Positions 35,593 through 43,897 of a stretch of 64,000 bases of DNA are shown here, one piece after another. Source of the DNA: VRUE01 sp963705635 (GTDB lineage: Bacteria > Actinomycetota > Thermoleophilia > Solirubrobacterales > 70-9); assembly GCA_963705635.1 (NCBI GenBank), contig CAVPKH010000001.1, forward strand, positions 558,001 to 622,000, read 5' to 3'. Position 1 is the stretch's first letter; the number at the start of each line of letters is the position of its first letter. Under the pieces are notes generated by a model, which saw only the letters and a program-made list of their open reading frames with translations, did no database searches and was not told where the DNA came from. The translations under genes and the position numbers were made by a program.

Positions 35593-35889
35593 ATGGAGCA
35601 GGCAAGGACCAAGTGGAACGACGACCGCCTCGACCACCTCTCGGGCCAGGTGGATTCGGTGCGAGACCAAGTTGATTCTCTTCGTCACCACATGGACGAG
35701 CGCTTCGAACGCCAAGAAGCACGCATCGACGCGAAATTCATGGCCTTCGAACAGCGCATCGACGCGAAATTCACTGCGCTTGACGGCAAGTTCGACGCTC
35801 TGCAACGGACGATGATCCTCACCCTCGGAGGCATCGTTGCCAGCATCCTCGCCACCTTCGGCGGCGTACTGCTCGCCGCTCAGCTCTGA
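35593..35889 (+). CDS. Small coiled-coil membrane-anchored protein
   Basis: The 98-residue protein has a heptad-repeat helix at residues ~12-68 with repeated QVDSxRDQVDSLRHHMDERF- and DAKF-type units, then one membrane helix (MILTLGGIVASILATFGGVLLA). Two EARIDAKF/EQRIDAKF repeats are near identical. The coil should be cytoplasmic. The family is unknown; comparable proteins form oligomeric stalks. It starts at ATG 35593. Confidence 0.65.
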   Translation: MEQARTKWNDDRLDHLSGQVDSVRDQVDSLRHHMDERFERQEARIDAKFMAFEQRIDAKFTALDGKFDALQRTMILTLGGIVASILATFGGVLLAAQL

Positions 35890-35922
35890 GCTTTACGCGC
35901 TTCGACAAAAGCTTCCCTGCGA

Positions 35923-36061
35923 GCGGTCCCTGCCTGATCGTTGCGAACTGGGAAGGGCAAGTGAGCCTGGGTCTGCGGACACTCAAGCGCGAAGCGCTGT
36001 CCGCAGACCCAGGCTCACTTGCCCACCGCGCCGGAAGTTGGTCAGATCAGGCAGGGACCGC
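35923..36061. terminator. Nested double palindrome between convergent genes
   Basis: An inner perfect 27-bp inverted repeat (35955-35981 with 35998-36024) closes on AGCGC-GAA-GCGCT. It is enclosed by a second perfect 17-bp repeat (35923-35939 with 36045-36061). The outer right arm overlaps the last codons of the sdhE-like gene. It would form a large branched hairpin on either strand and may end transcription from both sides. Confidence 0.75.
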
Positions 36062-36958
36062 GGCAAGCCGCTCCTCGACCCAACCGGTCGAGGCGATGTG
36101 CTTGCTCATCCCCAGCTGCTTCGGCTCGGCGCCGAGAGCCAGGCCGACCAGCTGGGGGAGGTGCAGGACCGCGAGGCCGAGGTCCCGGTTGACCACCTTG
36201 GCCGCCTCGGGCTGCTGCATGTCGAGGTTGAGGTGGCAGAGCGGGCAGGGCGTGACGAGGCAGTCGGCGCCGGCGTCGAGCGCGTCGCCGACGTGGGTGC
36301 CGGCCTGGCGCAGCGAGGTCTCGCGGTTCATCGTGATCACCGGGAAGCCGCAGCACTTGCGGGCGCCGTCGTACTCGACGACCTGACCGCCGAGCGCCTC
36401 GATCACCTTCTCCAGGTAGATGTCGCGATCGGGGAACTCGTCGTAGCCGAGCCGCTCCTTGGGGCGCACCACGTAGCAGCCGTAGAAGGGGCCGACGCGG
36501 AGGCCGGAGAGCGGTCGCTTGACCTGCTCGGCGAGCTTGTCGAGACCGTAGTCCTCGACCAGCAGCCAGAGGAAGTTCTTGTTGGTGAAGCCGTCCTTGC
36601 CCTTCTCGTAGGCGAGGCCCTGGCCGCTCAGCACCTCGTTGATGTGGGCGCGGTAGGAAGAATCTGCGTCCAGCCTTTGCTGGCACTCTGATTGCGCGCC
36701 CTGGCAGGTCGAGCAGATGTTCATCATCGCCAGCCCGGTCTGCTGGGCGAGGGCGAAGGTGCGGGCGTTGAGCGTGTCGGCGAGCTCCTGGTTGTGCTCG
36801 GCGATGACGCCGGCGCCGCAGCAGTTGGCGCGGTCGAGTTCGACCAGCTCGATGCCCAGCTTCTCGGCGACGAAGGCCATCGAGCCGTGCAGCTCACTGG
36901 TGAAGCCGCGCGAGACGCAGCCGGGCCAGTAAGCGACCTTGATCTGACCGTCGCTCAT
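36047..36958 (-). CDS. HdrB/SdhE-like subunit with two CCG domains
   Basis: Start ATG 36958 is favoured over GTG 36961 because AAAGGAG is spaced better. The 303-residue protein has two cysteine-rich CCG domains. The first includes Cys14, Cys46-Cys47 and CSTC; the second includes YGC, KCCG and CPLC. Such domains hold a special [4Fe-4S] cluster in heterodisulfide reductase HdrB and in class E succinate dehydrogenases. It is the third gene after sdhA and sdhB, with a one-base overlap, and probably replaces the usual SdhC/D membrane anchor. Confidence 0.85.
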   Translation of the reverse strand: MSDGQIKVAYWPGCVSRGFTSELHGSMAFVAEKLGIELVELDRANCCGAGVIAEHNQELADTLNARTFALAQQTGLAMMNICSTCQGAQSECQQRLDADSSYRAHINEVLSGQGLAYEKGKDGFTNKNFLWLLVEDYGLDKLAEQVKRPLSGLRVGPFYGCYVVRPKERLGYDEFPDRDIYLEKVIEALGGQVVEYDGARKCCGFPVITMNRETSLRQAGTHVGDALDAGADCLVTPCPLCHLNLDMQQPEAAKVVNRDLGLAVLHLPQLVGLALGAEPKQLGMSKHIASTGWVEERLAAVPA

Positions 36959-38139
36959 CACGACTCTCCTTTTGTCGTATCCGCGGCCGAGGCCGCCTCC
37001 GCGGCAAAGGCCTCGTCCGTCATCTCATCGGGCTCGGGTTCGACGAAGTCCTCGTCCTCGCCCTTGATGTAGATGTTGAATTCCTCGCGGTGCTCCTCGG
37101 CGTGCTTGTAGATCGCTTTGACCTCGTCCTGGGCGCCGCCGGGCAGCTTCGGGTGGATGCCGGGAACCAGCTTTGACAGCGTGCGGCCCTTGCCGGTCTT
37201 GATCGCGCGCAGCACGGTCGGGATCGAGCCGAGCAGTTCCTTGATCGCCGCCTTGCTCGGTTTGAGCTTGCCTTTGACGCCGGGGGCGAAGGACTCCTGC
37301 AGCAGCAGCCCCTCGTCCAGGGTCCCCTTCTTCTCGATGATCTTGACGAAGGCCGCCTCGTGGTTATGGCCGTGGTTGGGATCGTCGATGCCCTCCTCGC
37401 CGGCTTTGCGGCGCAGGCGCATGATCTGGTCCATCGGCGCCACGCCCTTGGGGCAGGCGTCGATGCAGCTGAAGCAATGGGTGCAGTCGTAGATCCCGTG
37501 CGGGTCGTGCGCGAGGTCGTGCAGGCGCTCCACGGTCTCGGCGTCGCGCGGGTCGCCGACGAAGCGGTAGGCCTTGGCCAGCGCCGCCGGGCCGATGAAG
37601 TCGGGATCGGCTTCCATCGAGAGGCAGGAGGAGACGCAGGCGCCGCACTGGATGCAGGCCATCGACTGGGTGATGTCGATCATCGACTCGGGCTCGACCA
37701 CGTACTCGCGCTCGGGAGCCTCGCCGTGTGGCAGCAGCCAGGGGGTGACGCGGCGGATCTTGGTCCAGTGGGTCGACTCCATGTCAGTGACGAGGTCCTT
37801 GATCACCGGCATGTTGCCCATCGGCTCGACCACGATCGGGGCGTCGCCGTTGCCGTTCCCGGCGATGCTCGCCTTCTTGTTCGCGAGCTCCTGGGCCTCG
37901 CCGATCTGGGTCTTGCAACCGAGGCCGGACTGGCCGTTGATCTTCATCCCGCAGGAGCCGCAGATCGCCGCCTTGCAGGAGCAGCGCACGGTCAGCGAGC
38001 CATCGTCGCGGTCTTTCGCCTGGAGGATGCCGTCGAGGACCGCGAGCGAGGGATCGAGCTCGACCTTGAACTCCTCCCAGTAGGCGCCCTCGCCCGACTC
38101 GGGCTGGAAACGGCGGACCTTCAGCGTGTACTCGGCCAT
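36958..38139 (-). CDS. sdhB: Succinate dehydrogenase/fumarate reductase iron-sulfur subunit, extended
   Basis: The 393-residue protein starts at ATG 38139 in the sdhA stop overlap. The [2Fe-2S] ligands are Cys55, 60, 63 and 75. Two further cluster motifs are CIQCGACVSSC (162-172) and CTHCFSCIDACP (219-229). The usual length is ~240-260; here ~150 residues are added after the last cluster, mostly charged and helical and ending in an acidic stretch. The extension may contact the HdrB-like subunit. Electrons pass from SdhA to this subunit and on to quinone or another acceptor. Confidence 0.92.
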   Translation of the reverse strand: MAEYTLKVRRFQPESGEGAYWEEFKVELDPSLAVLDGILQAKDRDDGSLTVRCSCKAAICGSCGMKINGQSGLGCKTQIGEAQELANKKASIAGNGNGDAPIVVEPMGNMPVIKDLVTDMESTHWTKIRRVTPWLLPHGEAPEREYVVEPESMIDITQSMACIQCGACVSSCLSMEADPDFIGPAALAKAYRFVGDPRDAETVERLHDLAHDPHGIYDCTHCFSCIDACPKGVAPMDQIMRLRRKAGEEGIDDPNHGHNHEAAFVKIIEKKGTLDEGLLLQESFAPGVKGKLKPSKAAIKELLGSIPTVLRAIKTGKGRTLSKLVPGIHPKLPGGAQDEVKAIYKHAEEHREEFNIYIKGEDEDFVEPEPDEMTDEAFAAEAASAADTTKGES

Positions 38140-39827
38140 CAGTAAGTCCTCTCTTGCGGTTCCCACTTGGTGATGGTCACCTCTGAGTATGAGATCTCCG
38201 GCCCGTCGGCCCCCAGCTGGAGGTCGATGTGCTTGAGCCACTCCTCGTCGTTGCGCTCGGGGAAGTCGGTCCGGTACTGGGCGCCGCGGCTCTCCTTGCG
38301 CTCGAGCGCGGCGAGGCAGGTGCACTCGGCGTTGTCGAGCATGTAGCCGAGCTCGATCGCGCCGAGGATGTCCTGGTTGAAGACGCTGCTGCGATCGTCG
38401 ATGTAGGCGGTCTCGGCCTCCTCCTTGAGCCGCCGCACGGTCTCCAGCGCTTCCTGGATCCCGGCCTCGTCGCGGAAGACGGCGACCTTGGCGTCCATCG
38501 CCGTGCCGAGATCGAGCTTGATCTCGGAGATGCGGCGGCCGGAGCCCTTCTCGCGGGCGGAGATCGCGGCGATCGTCGCCTCCTCGGCCTCCAGCACCGC
38601 TTTCGACGGGCGCGAGCCCTCGATCCGCTTGGCGCGGGCGGCGGCGTCGGCGCCGGAGCGGCGGCCGAAGATCAGCGTGTCGAGCAGCGAGTTGGCGCCG
38701 AGGCGGTTGCCGCCGTGGACCGAGACGCAGGCGGTCTCGCCGGCCGAGTAGAGACCGGGGATGTCGGTGCGGCCGTCGACGTCGGTCTTGACCCCGCCCA
38801 TCGTGTAGTGGTTGCCGGGCTTGATGTGGATCGGTTCGCGGGTGATGTCGACGCCGGCGAAGTCCTGGCCGACGAGGACGATCTCGCGCAGCGCCTCGTG
38901 CACGCGCTTCTTCGGCACCACGGTGATGTCGAGGGCGACGGTGCCGTCGGGGAAGCCGCGGCCCTCGTTGATCTCGGTCTGCTCGGCGCGGGAGACGACG
39001 TCGCGCGAGGCCAGCTCCATCTTGTTCGGCGCGTACTTCTCCATGAAGCGTTCGCCGTTCTTGTTGAGCAGGTGAGCGCCCTCGCCGCGGGCGCCCTCGG
39101 TGATCAGGAAGCCCTTGCCCGCCAGCGTCGTCGGGTGGTACTGGATCATCTCCATGTCCATCAGCTTCGCCCCGACCCGGTAGGCCATCGCGATGCCGTC
39201 GCCGGTGCAGATCAAGGCGTTGGTGGTCGGCTTCCAGACCTGGCCGTTGCCGCCGCAGGCGAGGATCACCGACTTGGCGCGGAAGAGCTGCATCGAGCCG
39301 TCGGCGATGTTGCGGGTGACGACGCCGCAGCACTCGCCCTGCTCGTCCATCGCCAGCGCCGTGCAGAACCACTCCTCGTAGCGGGCGACCGAGTCGGAGT
39401 GCTTCATCAGCTGCTCGTAGAGGACGTGCATGATCGCCTGGCCGGTGATGTCGGCGACGTAGTAGGTGCGGGCGGCGGAGGCGCCGCCAAAGGCGCGGGT
39501 GCCGAGCTTGCCCTCCGCGTTGCGGTGGAAGGTGACGCCGAGGTGCTCGAGGTGGAGGATCTCCTCCGGCGCCTCGCGGCACATGATCTCGACCGCGTCC
39601 TGGTCGCTCAGGTAGTCGGAGCCCTTGATCGTGTCGAAGGCGTGCGACTCCCAGGAGTCACCGGGGTTGAGCGCGGCGTTGATCCCGCCCTGCGCCGCGT
39701 TGGAGTGCGAGCGCACGGGGTGGACCTTGCTGACGATCCCAACCGATACGCCCTCCTCCGCTGCCGCCAACGCTGCCCGCTGGCCGGCGAGGCCGGCGCC
39801 GATCACCAGTACGTCATGCGTGGGCAC
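38139..39827 (-). CDS. sdhA: Succinate dehydrogenase/fumarate reductase flavoprotein subunit
   Basis: GTG 39827 is preferred, with GGGTGA five bases upstream; GTG 39836 is possible. The 562-residue protein begins MPTHDVLVIGAGLAG (FAD site). It has the covalent-FAD histidine in VRSHSNAAQGG (His41), the active-site HPTTLAGKGFLITEGARGEG, and the C-terminal GGVKTDVDGRTDIPGLYSAGE and HGGNRLGANSLLD. It oxidises succinate to fumarate, or the reverse. It is the first gene of sdhA-sdhB-sdhE-like. Confidence 0.95.
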   Translation of the reverse strand: MPTHDVLVIGAGLAGQRAALAAAEEGVSVGIVSKVHPVRSHSNAAQGGINAALNPGDSWESHAFDTIKGSDYLSDQDAVEIMCREAPEEILHLEHLGVTFHRNAEGKLGTRAFGGASAARTYYVADITGQAIMHVLYEQLMKHSDSVARYEEWFCTALAMDEQGECCGVVTRNIADGSMQLFRAKSVILACGGNGQVWKPTTNALICTGDGIAMAYRVGAKLMDMEMIQYHPTTLAGKGFLITEGARGEGAHLLNKNGERFMEKYAPNKMELASRDVVSRAEQTEINEGRGFPDGTVALDITVVPKKRVHEALREIVLVGQDFAGVDITREPIHIKPGNHYTMGGVKTDVDGRTDIPGLYSAGETACVSVHGGNRLGANSLLDTLIFGRRSGADAAARAKRIEGSRPSKAVLEAEEATIAAISAREKGSGRRISEIKLDLGTAMDAKVAVFRDEAGIQEALETVRRLKEEAETAYIDDRSSVFNQDILGAIELGYMLDNAECTCLAALERKESRGAQYRTDFPERNDEEWLKHIDLQLGADGPEISYSEVTITKWEPQERTY

Positions 39828-39921
39828 GCTATTCACCCGCCGCCGGGCGAAGGTTTGCAGCCGCCAGAGTGCGGGCGGGGTGAGTGGCGTGTCCACTGGG
39901 CACGAGCGCGGACTCTATAGA

Positions 39922-39953
39922 GCCGAAATCCGAGCGCGAAGTCGGATTTCGGC
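39922..39953. repeat. Palindrome between divergent sdhA and peptidase genes
   Basis: GCCGAAATCCGA and TCGGATTTCGGC form a 12-bp perfect inverted repeat with loop GCGCGAAG. It lies ~95 nt upstream of sdhA and ~90 nt upstream of the peptidase, so it could be an operator or hairpin in a shared promoter region. Confidence 0.6.
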
Positions 39954-40042
39954 GGCCCAACCGATTGCCCCAACCCGCCGTCCACCCGGGCGGGGACAAC
40001 GCCTTGCGGTGGCGGGTGATCGCGGCCGCTTACCATTGGTCG

Positions 40043-41224
40043 ATGCTCGGCGGCCGCTCGATCACCCTCTTTCACGTTCGTGGGATCCGCATCGCGGTCG
40101 ACTGGTCCTGGTTCCTCGTCCTCTTCCTGGTCATCCTGCTCCTCTCGCCGTTCTACGGACGGGTGCTCGGAGAGTCCAGCTCGGCTACCGGCCCCTTCGC
40201 GCTCGCCGTGGCGAGCGCCCTGCTCTTCTTCGGCTCGGTCGTCCTGCACGAGCTCGGCCACGCCGTCGCCGCCCGGCGCAATGGGATCGGCATCACCAGC
40301 ATCCAGCTCTGGATCTTCGGCGGCATGGCGCGGATGGACCGCGAAGCCGACAGCCCCTCGGCCGAGTTCAAAGTGGCGGTCGCCGGCCCGCTGGTGACGC
40401 TCGCGGTCGTCATCGTCCTCAGCGCGATCGGCCTCGCCGCGGTCGGCGCCGACGGCTACCGCAGGGCGGCGCTGGTGGAGAGCAACTCCGGCGTCTCCGG
40501 CGTGATGGCGATGATCGCCTGGCTGGCGACGATGAACCTGCTGATCCTCGTCTTCAACCTGCTGCCGGCCTTCCCGATGGACGGCGGCAGGATCGTGCGG
40601 GCCATCGCCTGGTGGCGAACCGGCGATCGCAACTCGGCGACCCGCTTCGCCGCCAGCCTGGGACGGATCTTCGGCTACATCTTCATCGGCGGCGGCCTGC
40701 TGCTGATCGTCAGCGGCCGGGCCTTCGAAGGGATCTGGCTGGCGCTGATCGGCATGGTGATCAACAGCTCCGCCCGCGCTGCCTCGGCCCAGACCGCCGT
40801 CACCGGCAAACTCAGCGACCTCTGCGTCGCCGACGTGATGGACCGCGAACCGGTTGCGATCCCCGACGAGATCAGCGTCGAGCAGGCCCTCGACGAGTAC
40901 TTCCTGCGCTACCGCTGGCCCTGGTTCCCGGTGGTCGACGCCGCCTACCGCTTCCTCGGCCTGGTGGTCCGCGACAAAGCCGACGAGGTGCCGGAGACCT
41001 CGCGCGCCAGCTCGCACGTCTCCGACCTGCTGGAGCGCGACGACGGCACCTTCCAGGTCCGCGACGACGCCCCGCTCGATTCGCTGCTCGCCAGCCGCGC
41101 CCTGCGGCGCTTCGGCGCGCTGATGGCGGTCGACGCGGACGGCCGCCTCAGCGGAGTGATCACCGCCGAGCAGGTCGGCCGGGCGCTGCGCGACGCCGCT
41201 AAGCCGGTCGGTGGCGCTCGATAA
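40043..41224 (+). CDS. Site-2 protease family (M50) metallopeptidase with CBS domains
   Basis: ATG 40043 is chosen because the first membrane helix and preceding FHVRGIRIAVDWSWF follow it; upstream codons run through a palindrome. The 393-residue protein has the zinc motif HELGH and the second ligand region NLLPAFPMDGGR, with ~6 membrane helices. Two CBS repeats follow at ~265-390 (VADVMDREPVAIPDEISV and the final LMAVDADGRLSGVIT), suggesting nucleotide control. Such enzymes cut membrane-bound regulators. The 3' end overlaps the convergent acyl-CoA dehydrogenase by 26 nt. Confidence 0.9.
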   Translation: MLGGRSITLFHVRGIRIAVDWSWFLVLFLVILLLSPFYGRVLGESSSATGPFALAVASALLFFGSVVLHELGHAVAARRNGIGITSIQLWIFGGMARMDREADSPSAEFKVAVAGPLVTLAVVIVLSAIGLAAVGADGYRRAALVESNSGVSGVMAMIAWLATMNLLILVFNLLPAFPMDGGRIVRAIAWWRTGDRNSATRFAASLGRIFGYIFIGGGLLLIVSGRAFEGIWLALIGMVINSSARAASAQTAVTGKLSDLCVADVMDREPVAIPDEISVEQALDEYFLRYRWPWFPVVDAAYRFLGLVVRDKADEVPETSRASSHVSDLLERDDGTFQVRDDAPLDSLLASRALRRFGALMAVDADGRLSGVITAEQVGRALRDAAKPVGGAR

Positions 41225-42872
41225 TCCGGCCGAAGTCGGTGCCGGCCGGCAGGGTGCCGAAGGCGTGGCCCCAGTCTCCCGATAGGCGCGAGGCGCAGAA
41301 GGCGTCGGCGACGGCTGGGTCGCCGTAGCGGACCAGCAGCGAGGCCTGCAGGGCGAGGGCCATGCGCTCGACGATCTGGCGGGCGCGGGCCTGGATCGTC
41401 TCGATCTCGCCGGGGATCTCCTCGCGCAGGGAGCTGACGTAGGCGTCGAGGCGGGGCTCGGCGCCGGCCCCCTCGAGGACTTCGGCGAAGAAGGCCTCCA
41501 GCGAGGCGGGGTTCTTGACCATCGCCCGCAGCACGTCGAGGCACTGGACGTTGCCCGAGCCCTCCCAGATCGAAGCCAGCGGGGCCTCGCGGTAGAGGCG
41601 GGGCATCCCCGACTCCTCGACGTAGCCGTTGCCGCCGAGGCACTCGAGGCACTCGACCGCGTGCGACGGAGCGCGCTTGCAGAGCCAGTACTTGAGCACG
41701 GGGTTGGCGAGGCGGCGGAACTCGGTCGCCTCGTCGTCGCCGTTGGCGACCTCGTCGTAGGAGCGGGCGAGGCGCATCGCCGCCACCGTGGCGGCCTCGG
41801 ACTCGACGCAGAGGTCGGCGAGGACGTTCTGCATCAGCGGCTGGTCGATCAGGTCGACGCCGAAGGCGGAGCGATGGGCGGTGTGGTTGAGCGCCTGCAC
41901 GACGCCGGCGCGGTAGCCGGTGGCGGCGCCGATCACGCAGTCGAGCCGGGTGTGGTTGACCATCTCGATGATCGTCGGGACGCCGCGGCCCTCCTCGCCG
42001 ACCATCCTCGCCCAGGCGCCGCGGAACTCGACCTCGCTGGAGGCGTTGGAGCGGTTGCCGAGCTTGTCCTTGAGCCGTTGGATGTGAAAGGCGTTGCGCT
42101 CGCCGTCGGGGGTCCAGCGCGGCATCAGGAAGCAGGAGATCCCCGACTCGGTCTGGGCGAGGACGAGGAATGCGTCGCACATCGGCGCCGAGCAGAACCA
42201 CTTGTGGCCGACGATCTCGTACTCCGCTCCGGGCCCGCCGCCGTTCAGCGGCGTCGCCGTGGTCGTGTTGGCGCGCACGTCGGAGCCGCCCTGCTTCTCG
42301 GTCATCGCCATCCCGCAGAGGGCGCCGCTCTTGCGCTCGGCCGGCAGCGAGCGCTCGTCGTAGTCGAGCGAGAGGAAGCGCTCCTCCCACTCGGCGGCCA
42401 GCTCGGGCTGTCGACGCAGCGCCGGGATCGCCGAGTAGGTCATCGAGATCGGGCAGCCGACGCCGCTCTCGGCCTGCATCAAGAGCATGAAGGTCGCGGC
42501 GCGGGCGACGTGAGCGCCGGGCCCCGGTTCGCGCCAGGGCATCGCGTGCAGACCGTTGCCGACGCCGATCCGCATCAGCTCGTGCCAGGAGCTGTCGAAC
42601 TCGACCTCGTCGATGCGGTTGCCGAAGCGGTCGTGGGTGCGCAGCTCGGGCTTGCGCTCGTTGGCCTCGTAGCCCCAGCGGATCGTCTGCCGCGAGCCGC
42701 AGATCGCGCCCAGCTCGCGCGCCCGCTCCTCGGCCCACTCGGCGCCCTCGCGGCGCAGTGCCTCGGTCAGCGGGCGGTCGGCGTCGAACGGGTTGTAGTC
42801 CTCCAGCGGCGGTGCCTGGTTGAAGACCTGGTGGGTCTGCTGTTGGGGTTTCGGGCGCTGGGCAGTTGCCAC
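41199..42872 (-). CDS. Acyl-CoA dehydrogenase, AidB-like
   Basis: The 557-residue protein starts at GTG 42872. The FAD-binding middle domain is marked by GMAMTEKQGGSDVRANTT and WFCSAPMCDAFLVLAQTE, and the helical domain by GEEGRGVPTIIEMVNHTRLDC. Later stretches include LECLGGNGYVEESGMPRLYREAPL and SIWEGSGNVQCLDVLRA, all typical of the AidB/isovaleryl-CoA-dehydrogenase-like branch. It oxidises an acyl-CoA or protects DNA as AidB is thought to do; the substrate is unknown. It is a single gene between the protease and a DUF4242 gene. Confidence 0.9.
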   Translation of the reverse strand: MATAQRPKPQQQTHQVFNQAPPLEDYNPFDADRPLTEALRREGAEWAEERARELGAICGSRQTIRWGYEANERKPELRTHDRFGNRIDEVEFDSSWHELMRIGVGNGLHAMPWREPGPGAHVARAATFMLLMQAESGVGCPISMTYSAIPALRRQPELAAEWEERFLSLDYDERSLPAERKSGALCGMAMTEKQGGSDVRANTTTATPLNGGGPGAEYEIVGHKWFCSAPMCDAFLVLAQTESGISCFLMPRWTPDGERNAFHIQRLKDKLGNRSNASSEVEFRGAWARMVGEEGRGVPTIIEMVNHTRLDCVIGAATGYRAGVVQALNHTAHRSAFGVDLIDQPLMQNVLADLCVESEAATVAAMRLARSYDEVANGDDEATEFRRLANPVLKYWLCKRAPSHAVECLECLGGNGYVEESGMPRLYREAPLASIWEGSGNVQCLDVLRAMVKNPASLEAFFAEVLEGAGAEPRLDAYVSSLREEIPGEIETIQARARQIVERMALALQASLLVRYGDPAVADAFCASRLSGDWGHAFGTLPAGTDFGRIIERHRPA

Positions 42873-42903
42873 GCCGCCATTCTCGCAGGCGATCCGCGCA
42901 TTG

Positions 42904-43206
42904 TCAGGCAGAGGCGCCCTCGGGCTGGGGATCGGGCCGGATCACGACCGTGTCGGCGACCTCGAGAACTTCATCGGCGGGCATGTCGACGCGCTCCGCG
43001 TGGCGCCGGACCGAATCGACGTCCGTGGCTTGGTAGATGCAGACGGTTCCCAGGGTTCCGCCGGGCTCGCTGATCACGTAGCTGCGGATCCAGGAGATGT
43101 CGTCCGGAAAGTCGTCTTCGGCGACCTGTTTCGAGCGCGCCGCCGTTGCCTCCAGCTCGGCGGGCGATTGCCACGCCTTTTCCCTGCGGATCACGTACGT
43201 CTTCAT
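42904..43206 (-). CDS. DUF4242-family protein
   Basis: A 100-residue protein starting at ATG 43206 after GGAGGAGAC. It has the DUF4242 pattern: TYVIRREKAW near the start, a SWIRSYVISEPGGTLGTVCIYQATD core and a VRRHAERVDMPADEV helix. It is a ferredoxin-like fold; a Streptomyces member is reported to bind nickel. It is divergent from a TetR gene, and a good operator lies between them, so its expression is probably controlled by that regulator. Confidence 0.82.
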   Translation of the reverse strand: MKTYVIRREKAWQSPAELEATAARSKQVAEDDFPDDISWIRSYVISEPGGTLGTVCIYQATDVDSVRRHAERVDMPADEVLEVADTVVIRPDPQPEGASA

Positions 43207-43245
43207 GTCTCCTCCTTGCTCGCCGGCGGCAAACCCGGGCCGCCA

Positions 43246-43268
43246 ATTACAGACTGAAAGTCGGTAAT
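43246..43268. promoter_or_regulatory. Predicted TetR operator
   Basis: ATTACAGACT and AGTCGGTAAT form an inverted repeat (9 of 10 pairs) around GAA. It is midway between the divergent DUF4242 and TetR genes, 14-40 nt from each start. Confidence 0.75.
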
Positions 43269-43281
43269 ATAGTGGACACCG

Positions 43282-43884
43282 GTGGTGGTGACAAGGACGA
43301 GAGCGCGGGGGAGGCCGAGCGAGGGCGCGCGCGAGTCATTGATCGAGTCGGCGCGCGACCTCTTCATGGAGCGCGACTACGCCGATGTCTCGACCGAGCA
43401 GATCCTTGCGCGCAGCGGTGTAAGCCGCGGCGCGCTCTATCACCACTTCGCTTCCAAGCGAGACCTCTTCAAGGCCGTCTTCGAAGCCGGCGAGCGACGC
43501 GTGATCGAGCTCGTCGCGCTGCGCGCGTCCCTCGCCGGGACTCCTTTCGAGGCGCTGGTCGAGAGCGCCAGGGTCTACCTGCGCCTCAGCGAGACCGACG
43601 AGGAGCTGCGCCGGATCGGCCTCGCCCAGAGCCGCGAGGTGCTCGGCTGGGAGGGATGGAGGGCGGCCGCTACGGAGCTGGGGATAGGGGTGACCCTGGC
43701 CGCCGTCACGGCCGCGATCGAGGCGGGCGAGCTGGCGCCACACGATCCCGAGACGACCGCGATGGTTCTTTTGGGGGCTTTGATCGAGGCGGCGATGCTG
43801 ATCGCGGTCGCCGCCGACCGGCGGGCCGCGCGGGAGCGCTCCGAAGCCGTCGTCGTCGATCTGCTGGAAGGCCTGCGTCGATAG
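43282..43884 (+). CDS. TetR-family regulator
   Basis: The 200-residue protein has three possible GTG starts in a row (43282, 43285, 43288). The HTH at residues ~15-60 includes ESARDLFMERDYADVSTEQI and SRGALYHHFASKRDLFKAVF. The C-terminal ligand domain is helical, with no recognisable pocket. It is divergent from the DUF4242 gene and shares the operator with it. icd begins 13 nt after it, so the transcript may run through. Confidence 0.9.
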   Translation: MVVTRTRARGRPSEGARESLIESARDLFMERDYADVSTEQILARSGVSRGALYHHFASKRDLFKAVFEAGERRVIELVALRASLAGTPFEALVESARVYLRLSETDEELRRIGLAQSREVLGWEGWRAAATELGIGVTLAAVTAAIEAGELAPHDPETTAMVLLGALIEAAMLIAVAADRRAARERSEAVVVDLLEGLRR

Positions 43885-43897
43885 CATCGCCGACCCA

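Noticed and set aside
39884..40042. Longer start for the M50 peptidase at 39884
   Set aside because: The added residues are encoded through a palindrome and precede the conserved start of the first helix.
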